A DNA stretch of 64,000 bases from Castor canadensis (lineage: Eukaryota > Chordata > Mammalia > Rodentia > Castoridae), in NCBI RefSeq assembly GCF_047511655.1, contig NC_133389.1, positions 29,301,501-29,365,500 on the forward strand, read 5' to 3'. Position 1 is the first letter of the stretch. Every line of letters begins with the position of its first letter. The notes beneath the pieces were generated by a model. The model did no database searches. It saw only the letters and a list, made by a program, of their open reading frames with translations, and had not been told where the DNA came from. The position numbers and the translations under genes were made by a program. This document shows positions 1-11,826 of the stretch, piece by piece.

Positions 1-206
1 GGGTTTGAAATAGGGCCTCCCTCACACTTGCCAGGCAGGTGCTCTACCACTTAGCCCACTCTGCCATAAGAACTAACCTTTCTTTTGTTAGTTATTTTCA
101 AGATAGGGTCTTGTGAACTGTTTGCCCAGGCTGGCTTTGAGCCACAATCCTCCTGATCTCTGCCTCCTGAGTAGCTAGGATTATAGGTGTGAGCCACTGG
201 CACATG
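1..206 (-). repeat. Compound SINE (ID-like + B1-like), cut by window start
   Basis: Reverse complement of the tRNA-like box (about 1-65) and a B1-like box (about 86-206, 'gcctcctgagtagctagga'). Confidence 0.8.
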
Positions 207-222
207 GCAGAAAACAATTCTT

Positions 223-496
223 TTTTTTTTTAATTTTTATTTTATTCATATGTGCATACAATGTTTGGGTCATTTATTCCCCCTTCCCCCTGCCCCCTCC
301 CTTACTCCCCCCCACCCCCCCCTGCTCCCTTACCCCCCTTACCCCTCGCTACCAGGCAGAAACTATTTTGCCCTTATCTCTAATTTTGTTGAAGAGAGAG
401 TATAAGCAATAATAGGAAGGAACAAGGGTTTTTGCTGGCTAAGATAAGGATAGCTATGCAGGGAGTTGACTCGCATTGCTTTCCTGTACATGTGTG
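223..496 (-). repeat. L1 3' end, 5' truncated, with 14-bp TSD
   Basis: Poly-T then the L1 3' UTR (ttcatatgtgcataca, pyrimidine tract, ccaggcagaaactattttgc). Flanked by agaaaacaattctt at 209-222 and 497-510. Same subfamily as the 2-5.5 kb elements. Confidence 0.88.
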
Positions 497-559
497 AGAA
501 AACAATTCTTAAGTGGCAAAATATTTGAACAAAAAATTTTTCCAAAAACTAGATATGGG

Positions 560-1215
560 TGAGAAAGAACCACATGCAAATATGTTCAACATCATTAATT
601 ATTATGCAAATGCAAATTCAAACTATAATAAGACATCCTCATACACCTGTTACAATAGCCACGAAGAAAAACAACAGTACAAGTATTGGTGACTGCAACT
701 CTCCTGCCTTGTTCGAGTGAATGCACAATGGTCAGTCACTTGAAAAACAGGGAGTTTCTTTAAGATGATAAAATACACTTATAATATGACCCTGCAAGTC
801 CACGTGTAGGTATTTACGTAAGAGAAATGAACACTTCTATTACCATTAAAACTTTTACATGAATACTTAGGGCATTTTTATTCATGGCTTCCCCAAACTG
901 GAAACATTTTAAATGCTGTCCAACTGGGGAGGGGATAAATAAATGATTGTCCATCTACAAAATAGAGTAACATAAATAAAAAGGAATCACTGCCTGTGTG
1001 CACAGCCACATGAGTGAGTCTCAAATGCATTAAGTGAAAGATGTGAGTCTCAAAAGACTACATAAATAATGCTATTTTGTGACATTCAGGAAAAGGCTAT
1101 ACTATTGGGAAGAAAGAAAATCAGTAATTGCCAGCAGAGAGGGGAAGCAGAAGGGTTGACGACCGAGGGTTATGTGGAATTGGCGGGGAGAGGAGCAACA
1201 GGGCTGTTGCTGATT
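560..1215 (+). repeat. Old L1, end of ORF2 and 3' region
   Basis: Degenerate match to L1 ORF2 C-terminal and 3' sequence: 'aaatgcaaattcaaactataataagacatcc' type text, then 'acataaataaaaaggaatcactgcc'. No open frame remains. Confidence 0.7.
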
Positions 1216-1225
1216 TTAATTTTCA

Positions 1226-1315
1226 TGGGCCCAGGGGCAAGGCTCAAGTGGCAGAGTGCCTACCTAGCAAGTGCAAAGCCCTGAGTTCAAACTCCAGAGC
1301 CAAAAAAACCAAAAA
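1226..1315 (+). repeat. ID-like (tRNA-derived) SINE monomer
   Basis: Contains ggctcaagtggcagagtgcc, ccctgagttcaaactcc and an A-rich tail. Confidence 0.75.
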
Positions 1316-1346
1316 CAACTTGTACTTTTTAAAAGGGTAAACTTGA

Positions 1347-1460
1347 GGTTGGGGATTGAGCTCAGTGGAAAAGCACCTGCCCAGCAAGTGCAAGGCCCTG
1401 AGTTTGGTCCCTAACACTGAAAACAAAACAAAGCATAACAAAACAAACAAAATGAAAAAA
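1347..1460 (+). repeat. ID-like SINE monomer with A-rich tail
   Basis: Contains ggttggggattgagctcagt, a B-box-like ctgagtttggtccc, and an aaacaaaacaaag tail. Confidence 0.75.
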
Positions 1461-1499
1461 AACAAAGGAAAAGGGTGAACTTTACTGCGTTAAAATTAC

Positions 1500-2019
1500 A
1501 TGTCAATAAACCTGACCCCAGAATAAAGGAGAAGATTGTATCAGCATCTTAATAGATTCAGAAAAGTGCATTGAAAATCTCATTCAAAAAACATCCCAAC
1601 ACCTATACTCACAACCATCTAGACATACACTGGAACTTCCTCAACTTCATCACCTACAGATAACATACCTGTGAAAACCTACACATAACTAAATGGATGA
1701 GGGATACTGAGTGGTTTTCCTCTAAAATGTTAATAGCAAAGCAGCAATGCCTACTATTCTTGAATATCCCTATTTCTATGCACTGTACTGGAAGTCCTAG
1801 CAAATATAAGAAGGCAATAATAAAGATTACAAAAAGGAAAAATTTAATTCTCTTTTATGGCAGATAACATGACTGTTTATTTAGAAAACCCAAAGCAATC
1901 TATAGAGAAACTTTTAGAATATGTGAATCACACCATGGAATATAAGGTAAATATTCAAAAATTACTTCTATATACAGTGAAAAAGTGAAATTCAAAAGAT
2001 GCCATTTTGGCTGAATGGA
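1500..2019 (+). repeat. Old L1 ORF2 remnant (reverse transcriptase region)
   Basis: Contains 'ctgtactggaagtcctagca', 'gcagataacatgactgttta' (site of the degenerate catalytic FADD region) and 'tagaaaacccaaag', all in L1 RT order. Stops and frameshifts throughout. Its continuation is likely the plus-strand L1 at 6075-6990, split by later insertions. Confidence 0.65.
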
Positions 2020-2034
2020 GAGGCACATGCTTCT

Positions 2035-5000
2035 TTTTTTTTTAATTTTTATTTTATTCATATGTGCATACAAGGCTTGGGTCATTTCTCCCCCCTTACC
2101 CCCTCCCTTACCACCCACTCTGCCCCCTCCCTCTCCCCCCCACCCCCTCAATACCCAGCAGAAACTATTTTGCCCTTATTTCTAATTTTGTTGAAGAGAG
2201 AGTATAAGCAATAATAAGAAGGAACAAGGGTTTTTACTGGTTGAGATAAGGATAGCTATACAGGGCATTGACTCATTAATTTCCTGTGCTTGTGTGTTAC
2301 CTCCTAGGTTAATTCTTCTTGATCTAACCTTTTCTCTAGTTCCTGGTCCCCTTCTCCTATTGGCCTCAGTTGCTTTTAAGGTATCTGCTTTAGTTTCTCT
2401 GCGTTGAGGGCAACAAATGCTATCTAGTTTTTTAGGTGTCTTACCTATCCTCACCCCTCCCTTGTGTGCTCTCACTTTTATCATGTGCTCAAAGTCCAAT
2501 CCCCTTGTTGTGTTTGCCCTTGGTCTAATGTCCGCATATAAGGGAGAACATACAATTTTTGGTCTTTTGGGCCAGGCTAACCTCACTCAGAGTGATATTC
2601 TCCAAATCCATCCATTTACCAGTGAATGATAATTTTTCGTTCTTCTTCATGGCTGCATAAAATTCCACTGTGTATAGATACCACATTTTCTTGATCCATT
2701 CATCAGTAGTGGGGCATCTTGGCTGTTTCCATAACTTGGCTATTGTGAATAGTGCTGCAATAAACATGGGTGTGCAGGTGCCTCTGGAGTAACCTGTGTC
2801 ACAGTCTTTTGGGTATATCCCCAAGAGTGGTATTGCTGGATCAAATGGTAGATCGATGTTTAGCTTTTTAAGTAGACTCCAAACTTTTTTCCAGAATGGT
2901 TGTACTAGTTTACATTCCCACCAACAGTGTAAGAGGGTTCCTTTTTCCCCCTGAATCCTCGCCAACACCTGTTGTTGGTGGTGTTGCTGATGATGGCTAT
3001 TCTAACGGGTGAGGTGGAATCTTAGTGTGGTTTTAATTTGCATTTCCTTTATTGCTAGAGATGGTGAGCATTTTTTCATGTGCTTTTTGGCCATTTGAAT
3101 TTCTTCTTTTGAGAAAGTTCTGTTTAGTTCACTGGCCCATTTCTTTATTGGTTCATTAATTTTGGGAGAATTTAGTTTTTTAAGTTCCCTATATATTCTG
3201 GTTATCAGTCCTTTGATGTGTAGCTGGCAAATATTTTCTCCTACTCTGTGGGTGGTCTCTTTAGTTTAGAGACCATTTCTTTTGTTGAACAGAAGCTTTT
3301 TAGTTTTATGAAGTCCCATTTATCTATGCTATCTCTTAGTTGCTGTGCTGCTGGGGTTCCATTGAGAAAGTTCTTGCCTATACCTATTAATTCCAGAGTA
3401 TTTCCTACTCTTTCCTGTACCAAATTTAGAGTTTGGGGTCTGATATTAAGATCCTTGATCCATTTTGAGTTAATCTTGGTATAGGGGTGATATACATGGA
3501 TCTAGTTTCAGTTTTTTGCAGACTGCTAACCAGTTTTCCCAGCAGTTTTTGTTGAAGAGGCTGTCTTTTCTCCATCATATATTTTTAGCGCCTTTGTCAA
3601 AGACAAGTTGGTTACAGTTATGTGGCTTCATATCTGGGTCCTCTATTCTGTTCCACTGGTCTTCATGTCTGTTTTTGTGCCAGTACCATACTGTTTTTAT
3701 TGTTATTGCTTTGTAATATAGTTTGAAGTCAGGTATTGTGATACCCCCAGCATTGTTCTTTTCACTGAGTATTGCCTTGGCTATTTGTGGCCTCTTGTGT
3801 TTCCATATAAATTTAACAGATTTTTCAATCTCTTTAATGAATGTCATTGGAATTTTGATGGGAATTGCATTAAACATGTAGATTACTTTTGTTTTTTGTT
3901 TTTTTTTTTTTTTCATTTTTCTTTTATTATTCATATGTGCATACAAGGCTTGGGTCATTTCTCCCCCCTGCCCCCACCCCCTCCCTTACCACCCACTCCG
4001 CCCCCTCCCTCTCCCCCCCCTCAATACCCAGCAGAAACTATTTTGCCCTTATTTCTAATTTTGTTGTAGAGAGAGTATAAGCAATAATAGGAAGGAACAA
4101 GGGGTTTTGCTGGTTGAGATAAGGATAGCTATACAGGGAGTTGACTCACATTGATTTCCTGTGCATGGGTGTTACCTTCTAGGTTAATTCTTTTTGATCT
4201 AACCTTTTCTCTAGTACCTGTTCCCCTTTTCCTATTGGCCTCAGTTGCTTTAAGGTATCTGCTTTAGTTTCTCTGCGTTGAGGGCAACAAATGCTAGCTA
4301 GTTTTTTAGGTGTCTTACCTATCCTCACCCCTCCCTTGTGTGCTCTCGCTTTTATCATGTGCTCATAGTCCAATCCCCTTGTTGTGTTTGCCCTTGATCT
4401 AATGTCCACATATGAGGGAGAACATACGATTTTTGGTCTTTTGGGCCAGGCTAACCTCACTCAGAATGATGTTCTCCAATTCCATCCATTTACCAGCGAA
4501 TGATAACATTTCGTTCTTCTTCATGGCTGCATAAAATTCCATTGTGTATAGATACCACATTTTCTTAATCCATTCGTCAGTGCTGGGGCATCTTGGCTGT
4601 TTCCATAACTTGGCTATTGTGAATAGTGCTGCAATAAACATGGATGTGCAGGTGCCTCTGGAGTAACTGTCTTTTGGGTATATCTGTAGATTACTTTTGG
4701 GAGTATCGACATTTTTACTATGTTGATTCTACTAATCCATGAGCATGGGAGATCTCTCCACTTTCTATAGTCTTCCTCAATCTCTTTCTTCAGAAGTGTA
4801 TAGTTTTCCTTGTAGAGGTCGTTCACGTCCTTTGTTAGGTTTACACCTAGGTATTTGATTGTTTTTGAGGCTATTGTAAATGAAATTGTTTTCATACATT
4901 CTTTTTCAGTTTGTTCATTATTAGTGTATAGAAATGCTAATGATTTTTCTATGTTGATTTTATATCCTGCTACCTTGCTGTAGCTATTGATGGTGTCTAG

Positions 5001-5509
5001 AAGCTTCTGAGTAGAGTTTTTTGGGTCTTTAAGGTATAGGATCATGTCATCTGCAAATAGGGATATTTTGACAGTTTCTTTACCTATCTGTATTCCTTTT
5101 ATTCCTTCTTCTTGCCTAATTGCTCTAGCTAGGAATTCCAGTACTATGTTGAATAGGAGTGGGGATAGTGGGCATCCTTGTCTCCTTCCTGATTTTAGAG
5201 GGAATGGTTTCAGTTTTTCACCATTAAGTATAATGCTGGCTGTAGGTTTGTCATATATAGCTTTTATAATGTTGAGGTACTTTCCTTCTATTCCTAGTTT
5301 TCTTACAGCTTTTATCATGAAATGGTGTTGGATCTTATCAAAGGCTTTTTCTGCATCTATTGAGATGATCAAGTGGTTTTTGTCTTTGCTTCTGTTAATG
5401 TGGTTTATTATGTTTATTGATTTTGTATGTTGAACCACCCCTGCATCCCTGGGATGAAGCCTACTTGGTCGTGGGGAATGATCTTTTTGTTGTGTTGTTG
5501 AATTTGGTT
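2035..5509 (-). mobile_element. 5'-truncated L1 (outer copy), interrupted by a nested L1
   Basis: Minus-strand LINE-1: poly-T at 2035-2041, 3' UTR to about 2560, then the ORF2 C-terminus rightward to the RT domain. The ORF2 frame is long and open at about 5516-4700; the catalytic FADD motif is encoded at 5046-5057 (minus strand), preceded by the conserved [11 protein letters not shown] block. Target duplication: gaggcacatgcttct at 2020-2034 and gaggcacgtgcttct at 5510-5524, one mismatch. It lacks ORF1, the endonuclease domain and the 5' UTR, so it cannot move on its own. A second L1 sits inside it at 3892-4684. Confidence 0.92.
3892..4684 (-). mobile_element. Nested L1 3' end inserted in the outer L1
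   Basis: Poly-T from 3892, the same 3' UTR as 2040-2560, then the ORF2 C-terminal tail, truncated at about 4684. Perfect 15-bp target duplication TGTAGATTACTTTTG at 3877-3891 and 4685-4699. The duplicated bases are L1 ORF2 sequence, and the outer ORF2 text resumes exactly after the right copy. Confidence 0.95.
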
Positions 5510-5524
5510 GAGGCACGTGCTTCT

Positions 5525-5630
5525 AACCATAGCACTCATGAGGCAGAGGCGGGAGGATTGTGAGCCCAGCCTGGCCTATGTAGTGAGCTCCAAGCCAGTT
5601 GGGGCTACATAGCAAGACAAAACAAAATAG
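5525..5630 (+). repeat. B1-like SINE fragment
   Basis: 'actcatgaggcagaggcggg', 'cagcctggcctatgtagtgag', 'gctacatagcaagac', then an A-rich tail. Confidence 0.7.
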
Positions 5631-5842
5631 TCACTTTAATGCAGGAACTCAATACTATTTTAGAAGGGCAGGGAATAGATGAACGTGGAGTGTCTTATAG
5701 TGCCTGAAAGAAAGAGAGTGCTAAAGAAACAAAATTGGAAATCATGTTGATATGGGTGATGGTTAATAACAGCGTATTAGTAAGTAGTTCATTAATTGTG
5801 AAAGTCATTAGTGATCAGAGACACAGTGGGATATATGTACTA

Positions 5843-6066
5843 TTTTTATTTATTTATTTTGGCAGTACTGGGGTTTGAGCTCAGGCCCTCACATTTGCTA
5901 AGCAGGTGCTCTACTACTTGAGCCATTCTGTCATTCCTGTTTTGTGTTGGGTGTTTTTGAGATAAGGTCTCACAAACTATTTGCCTGAGCTGGCTTTGAA
6001 CCATGATCCTCCTGATCTCTGCCTCTTGTTAGCTAGGATTACTGGCGTGAGCCACCAGCACCTGGC
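5843..6066 (-). repeat. Compound SINE (ID-like + B1-like)
   Basis: 'ggcagtactggggtttgagctcagg' to 'gtgagccaccagcacctggca'; both boxes complete. Confidence 0.85.
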
Positions 6067-6074
6067 ATTCATAT

Positions 6075-6990
6075 TTTTTTCTCTAAATATAAATGAGTTC
6101 TAAAAACTAAGCAGTACTTGAGAGAAACTCAAGAAGATATGAATAAATAGATATCTATTCTGAGTCTATACACTGGAAGACTTAACATAGATAAAATGTG
6201 ATATTGTTAAATGACATTCCAATTATACTCCCATCAGACTGTAGAAACGATGAGGTGATTCTAAAATTTATGTGAGATTACAAAAGGACTTAGAATAAGC
6301 AAGACAATCTTAAAGATTTATACTATCAGATTTCAGGACGTATTATAGAGCTGCAAGTTAAGACATTGCTTTAGTGTGTGTGGATAACTGAATTGGTCAA
6401 TGGAATAAAAACCAAATTCAGAAACTTGATTTTAAACAAAAGTGACACAGCTTTTCAACAGGGGAAAGAAATATTTTTTCAGCAAATGGTATTGTAACAA
6501 TTTAATAGGAATATAGATGTTCTTATGAAACAGAAATGAACCTCAACCCCTACCAACCTCACACCATACATAAAAATTAATTGATCATGCATTTAATTGC
6601 AAAAGATAAGTCTGTAAGGCTTTAGAAGATATGGGAAAATACCTTTGCAACCTTATAGGAAAAAATTTCTCAGGATACAAAAAAAAATCCCAAATCATAA
6701 AAGAAAACAATAATTGGTTTCACGTTATCAAAGTGTAATGTTTCTGCTAATCAAAAGGCAACATTAAGACAAAAATGAAAACACAAACTACATTCTGGGA
6801 GAAAAATATTCACAAGCCACATGTATCTGACAAAGGCTATTTATCTGGAATATCTATCATCTGTCTATCTAATCTCATCTAGCTAAACACTACAAATCAA
6901 TAATAAAAGTCAGTACTGTTATGAAGTAGACAAGAGATTAAAACAGGATCTCCACAAAGAAGATATACAAATGACTAATAAGCCTTTGTA
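6075..6990 (+). repeat. Old L1 ORF2 C-terminal remnant
   Basis: AT-rich degenerate ORF2 sequence in L1 order ('caatggaataaaaaccaaattcag', 'ggaaaaatttctcaggatac', 'tctggaatatctatcatctg'). Probably the 3' continuation of 1500-2019. Confidence 0.65.
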
Positions 6991-7074
6991 AAAGCTATGC
7001 ATTTCTCTGTCTCTTTCTCCTACTCCTTCTTTAGCCAACAAATCATACAACTGAGGAAGTAAATCAAATTGCTC

Positions 7075-7447
7075 AGTGTATTAGGGTTCTTCCAGAGAAA
7101 AATAATCAATAGATTATGTGTGTGTGCCTGTCTGTGTGTGAATGCCAAAAATCAGAAGGGTAGCCAGCAGGCTGGAAACTCAAGGAAAAGCTGATGTAGC
7201 TCCAGTCTGAAGACAATTTGGAGACAGAATTCTCTCTTCTATGGGGGATGTCCGTCTTTTTTCAGTTTGTGGCTTCAACTGATTGGATGAGGCCCACCCA
7301 CATTATGAAGGTTAAGTGCTTTACTCAAAGTCTACTGATTTAAATGTTAACCTCATCTAAATAAATACATTCATTGAAAGATCTAGGATAGTATTTGATC
7401 AAATATTGGTGTACCATGGCCCAGCTAAGTTGACACATAACCATCAC
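7075..7447 (-). repeat. Old LTR-type repeat (MaLR-like, family unsure)
   Basis: Reverse complement reads tgtgatggttatgtgtcaac...ctaatac, including 'gggtgggcctcatccaatca'. This matches a common mammalian LTR-like repeat I know but cannot name confidently. Confidence 0.6.
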
Positions 7448-8040
7448 AATAAGCAAAATAAACTGAACCTGACTTCTCTAGGTGTGTCCATTGGTCATAT
7501 GACAGTGATGGACAGCTGTCCCAAGCTATGTCCCAGAATTGGACAGGTAGAGCAGCTTGAGGAGGAGGAGGAAGTGAGCTTGCCCTGCAACTGGAAATGA
7601 GGAAATGGATTGAGGGAAGGTTTTTAGGGGAGGTGACAGTTGAATTGAGTTTTGAAGATTTATGGTTACATCCACAACTCCTAGAACAGGACTTGACCCA
7701 AAGAAAGTGCTCAGTAAATATCTGTAAATGAAGCCAAAAGCTATGGAAAGAGGTAAAATACAGCAGTGATGATCCCTGCATACCTGGCGAAGAAGCTGAA
7801 TGTGATAGAAAGTGGCTGCTGGATTTTAAGCAGGAGATGCAATCAGCATTGAGAGGCCGTCTGGGGCAGAGTGGAGAACAGGCTGTCGAGGGTTGACTTT
7901 GGAAGCTGGGGAACAGTCCCCTGCATCACACCAGACATTGTACAAATCAGCACTGGTAGGCCTAACTGCCAGTGGATGGACAGAACAGAGATTTAGTTGT
8001 CAGGGAGGAACAGGGGACAGGGTCAGGTACGACCCAGCAC
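7448..8040. other. No gene recognised
   Basis: Unique-looking sequence with a GAG-rich spot near 7560. Short frames only; nothing with family resemblance. Confidence 0.5.
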
Positions 8041-8165
8041 TGGAAGCGCCTTTGAATGCCCTTAGTTTACAGACAAAGGAATCAGGCCCAGAGAGGAAAA
8101 GCAACCGCTCTCGACCACACAGCATGGATGTGGAGCAGAATCCAGGTCCTGCTTCTGCTCAGAGG
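8041..8165 (-). repeat. MIR SINE remnant
   Basis: 'tttacagacaaaggaatcaggcccagagagg' followed by 'accacacagcatggatgtgg' and 'aatccaggtcctgcttctg' follows the MIR core in reverse orientation. Holds the chance 2A-like motif described in findings. Confidence 0.65.
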
Positions 8166-9208
8166 TTTCCCCATGCCAGCTGGCCTGCATTCTCTCTTGC
8201 TCTCCTAGCCAAGCTTGTCCTCAGGAGTGTCCACTGTCATCCAGCTGGAGTGCCCAGGCCTTTCTCCTTACTACACTTCTGATTGCTGCTGGCTCCCCGG
8301 AGGCTTCATCTGGGCTCATCTTTGTCCTCGAATGGCTGCCTGCTGTGCAAGGCTGCCAGGCTGCCCGAGAGGCTATGTTATTTTAAGTCATTCACGTTGG
8401 AGGGAGGAAGTGACTGAGGAAAATGTGAAAATGAGTAGCTATTGCAAGATGTGCTTGATAAATGAAACGGAGCAGACAGACAGACGAAGAGGCACATCTG
8501 TTATTTTTGCTCCTTTTTATAGCAACCGCCAAGTCTGACTTTTCACACTAAGTAGGAACCCCTTAGCTCCTGCCAATTTCCTGGCCCAAGCCCTCATTAG
8601 CTCCAATGGGAGGCAGGAGGAGGGGATCAGCTGGGTCCTGGGAGCCAGTGCAGGCTGTGAGAGCAGCTCCCAGCCTCCTCCAGAGGCTTCCCAGGCTGCC
8701 AGGGACCAGAGGCCCTGTGCAGGAGGCTTGGGTAGACATTGGGTGCCAGCTCTTCTCTCCCCTCCCCTCTGTTCACTAAAGAATGGGGTGCCTACCTCAA
8801 TCTGTCCCCTAAGCCTGGGGGCCCTGCACCAGGCAGCTCTGCACAAACAACCAGGACCACAAAGAGGATGTTTCTGGAAAAATGCAGACACTTTCCCTCA
8901 ACTCTCAAAAGTACTGGCATTCTCTGAGGAGCCATTTTCTCCTTCTTGAGGTAGACCACCTGGTACCCTATGCTAGCAAGAACTGAGCGTGGTGATGGTG
9001 TGTCACAGAGGGGCGGGGCTGAGACCCATATGATGCTGAGCTTTCCTTAGGAGAATTGTCATCTATTCAGGGATCATCTGCTCCTGTGAGGAAGGATGGG
9101 GAGCTGCTGGAGTTGAGGGGGTACCACCCCTGAAGTACCCCAAGTCAGCCTGCTCAGGGTCTCCCTTGAGTGAAGAATGAAAAGTTCCAGTTTAAAAATG
9201 ATTTCTCT
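8166..9208. other. No gene recognised; possible conserved patch near 8370-8540
   Basis: Contains a repeat-free AT-rich block (8370-8540, with Ttattttaagtcattcacg, and aacggagcagacagacagacg) and a GC-richer block (8570-8950). No exon-like frame with splice sites was recognised. Confidence 0.45.
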
Positions 9209-9402
9209 GGCCAGGCATGGTGGTACATGCCTGTAATCCCAGCTACTCTAGGTGGAGGCAGGAGGATCACAATTCAAAGAGAGCCTGGGCAAATTTAGTG
9301 AGATCCTGTATTAAAAACAAACCAAGTTTGGTGTCATAGCTTAAGTGATAGAGTGCTTGCCTAGCAAGGAAGAGGCCCTGGGTTCCATCCCCAGTACTGC
9401 AG
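9209..9402 (+). repeat. Compound SINE (B1-like + ID-like)
   Basis: 'ggccaggcatggtggtacat...cctgtaatcccagctactc' then 'gatagagtgcttgcctagca' and 'gttccatccccagtactgc'. Confidence 0.85.
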
Positions 9403-10521
9403 GTCCTCATGGGAGAGATGTGGATAAAACTTGGTTCTTAGCCCCTGAGCTCTTGTTGGTTCTTTTCTGCTGACTGCACACTCGACTCTGTGCTGAGGAT
9501 AGCTGTGGAGTGAAGGCGAAAAAGGACTGCTGTTGCTGGGTGTGGCTGGAGCATTTGAGGAAGAACAGGGAGTCTAAAGACCAAAAAGGGAGGATGGGAG
9601 ACAAGAAGTCTGGAGTGAGGAGGGGGATACTTGAAATAATTGCCTTGAGGCAAAAGAGAGGGCAGGGTTTTGTCTAGGACTGTGTGTGTGTGTGGTAGGG
9701 GTCTGTGGTCTGTGGAGTTGCCTGTCCACAGGATTGCGTGATTTTCTCCAGCACTGGGCCTGCATGGGACAGAAGATGGAGGGTGAAGTCGTCCTGCGTA
9801 CTGGCCAGGCAGGTGTAGCAGTAAGACCAACCTCTGCTTTTTCTTTCATTTGTGTCTGTGAGTGAGCAGCAGCTAGATGTGACTGTGTGAGTTCTGGTGA
9901 TCAAGATGGAAGAGGAAGGCACTGAGATGGGCAGCTCCTGACTAGGAGGAGAGATGGGGGGGGCTCACCCTCTTTCCTCCATCGTCCAGTTGTTACTGGA
10001 CTCCTAGGCCAAAGGTCCCACTTTGGGGGTCTAGCCACTTGCCTCAGAAATCAAATAGAAGAGTCCCAGTGGAAAGGCAGGGCTTTCATCAATATGGCCA
10101 TATTGGGAAGACAGAAGAGGTCAAGCTTCTCACCCCATCCTGGGGTACTGACATGAGCTGTAGGTTTAAACAGAGGCAGAACTGGGGTGGGGGTGGGTGG
10201 GGGGGGCTAAGGCTATGCATTGTTAAGCAGTCTTGGTCAAACTGTGCTATGGTTGATTGTCTCAGTTCTGGTTCTGTGAAGTGGCTCTGGAGAAGTCCTC
10301 ATGGCAGCCATCACTTGAGGGACCAACATGGTTTCCATCTCCTGCTTGTTTAGGGGGCAGCCTCACTTCCTATCATGGGGTGGTCTGTGGGGAAGGCTCT
10401 GCCATTCTTGGAATGCATGGTGACTGCTGCTTTAGGGCAATGACCGAGTCTTCTAGGAGCTGCTCCAGGGATGTGGAACAGGATGTTGTGAGAGAAAATA
10501 CCCTAGCTACCACACCCTCCC
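9403..10521. other. No gene recognised
   Basis: Unique sequence with a short GT run at 9682-9693 and a G-rich tract at 10188-10207. Overlapping open frames here are proline/serine-rich and look like chance. Confidence 0.5.
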
Positions 10522-10602
10522 CACTCCCCTCTGGTGGTGGAGTCAAACCCATAGCCTTGCACATGCTAGGCAAGCGCTCAATCACTGAGCTACATCCCCA
10601 GT
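10522..10602 (-). repeat. ID-like SINE monomer
   Basis: 'ctaggcaagcgctcaatcactgagctacatccccagtcc' is the tRNA-like box reversed. Confidence 0.8.
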
Positions 10603-10613
10603 CCATAGTTACT

Positions 10614-10810
10614 TTTTTTTTTTTTTTCAGTACTAGGGTTTGAACTCAGGGCCTACACCTTAAGCCACTTCACTAGCCCTTTTTTGTGAAGGGTTCTTTT
10701 TAGAGATAAGGTCTTGGGAACTGTTTATCTGGGCTGGCTTTGAACCCCTATCATCCTGATCTCTGCCTCCTGAGTAGCTAGGATTACAGGTGTGAGTCAC
10801 CGGCACCTGG
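10614..10810 (-). repeat. Compound SINE with 11-bp TSD
   Basis: Poly-T, a shortened ID box and a full B1-like box. Flanked by ccatagttact at 10603-10613 and 10811-10821, so it inserted right beside the ID monomer. Confidence 0.9.
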
Positions 10811-10821
10811 CCATAGTTACT

Positions 10822-11503
10822 CTTATGTTGTGCCTTCAGCCATAAGTGGAGATGGAAGGGGTTAGGTAAGTTTGGGACCAATCAGCCTCATATTACCAGT
10901 TTTTAGACAGTCACTCCTTAAATAATTAGCATGTCTATGTGCAGAGTTGAGCAGGACTCTAACGCAAAGATCTAAGGCAAAAGAAGCAGATGCAAAATGG
11001 AGACAGAATGCCAAGCTTTATCCTGCTTTTAGCTGCCCATTGGACATCTGCAGGTCCAAGTGAAGAGTCAGTGCTTTTTTAACAAAAGAGCCTCTGCATC
11101 CAGGTGATACTGTCTAAAATGTAGGCATCATGGCTGGTGCTCAAGCAGCCATCTTGGATTATAAGCCAGTGTGTTAGGAATGGAGGACCAGCAAGAGGGG
11201 AGGAGTGTGGTTAGGGCTACCATGCCATCTCTGGCTTTTTTTTTTTTTAATTTGGCATAGAAATGAGCTCTCATGAGTTTAATAACTGATATTTTTGGTT
11301 TCCTGTTATATGCTGCTAACCTAATCCTACCAGAAACAGGCCAAGTGTAAGGGGGCTGTGGGTAATTATAAGAAAGTCAGTAAGGTAATCGCTATAGGAA
11401 AGGACAAAGAGCCAGGAGGGGCTGTACACTGAGAATGGAGACGGTTGTCCTGAGGGGGTGAATACAGCAGAGTAGTCTAGTGGTATTAGAGGGTCTGTAA
11501 CAC
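10822..11503. other. No gene recognised
   Basis: Repeat-poor sequence with a T tract near 11238-11249. Confidence 0.5.
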
Positions 11504-11730
11504 ACCAGGTGACAGTGACTCATACCTGTAATCCTAGCTACTTGGTAGGCTGATACCAGAAGGATCCAGGTTTGAGGCCAACTCAGGCAGTTTGTGAGAC
11601 CCCATGTCCAAAATAAGCAATGCAAAATGAACTGGAGGTATATCTCAAGCAGTAGAGTGCCTGCTTTGCAAATGGGAAGCCCTGAGTTCAAACCCCAGTC
11701 CCACCAAAAAAGAGAAAGAAAAGAAAACAG
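11504..11730 (+). repeat. Compound SINE (B1-like + ID-like)
   Basis: 'gtgactcatacctgtaatcctagctacttgg' to 'gagttcaaaccccagtcccacc' plus an A-rich tail. Confidence 0.85.
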
Positions 11731-11732
11731 GA

Positions 11733-11826
11733 AGGCTGGAGGCATGGTTCAAGTGGTATGGTGCTTGCCTAGTAAGACTGAGGCCCTGAGTTCAATCCGA
11801 GTACCTCCAAAAACAAAACAAAACAA
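11733..11826 (+). repeat. ID-like SINE monomer, tandem to the previous SINE
   Basis: 'ggctggaggcatggttcaagtgg' to an aaacaaaacaaaac tail. Confidence 0.8.

Noticed and set aside
4614..5516. 300-codon reverse-transcriptase frame as a host gene
   Set aside because: It is L1 ORF2 in a 5'-truncated element with a target duplication, and its end is changed by a nested L1.
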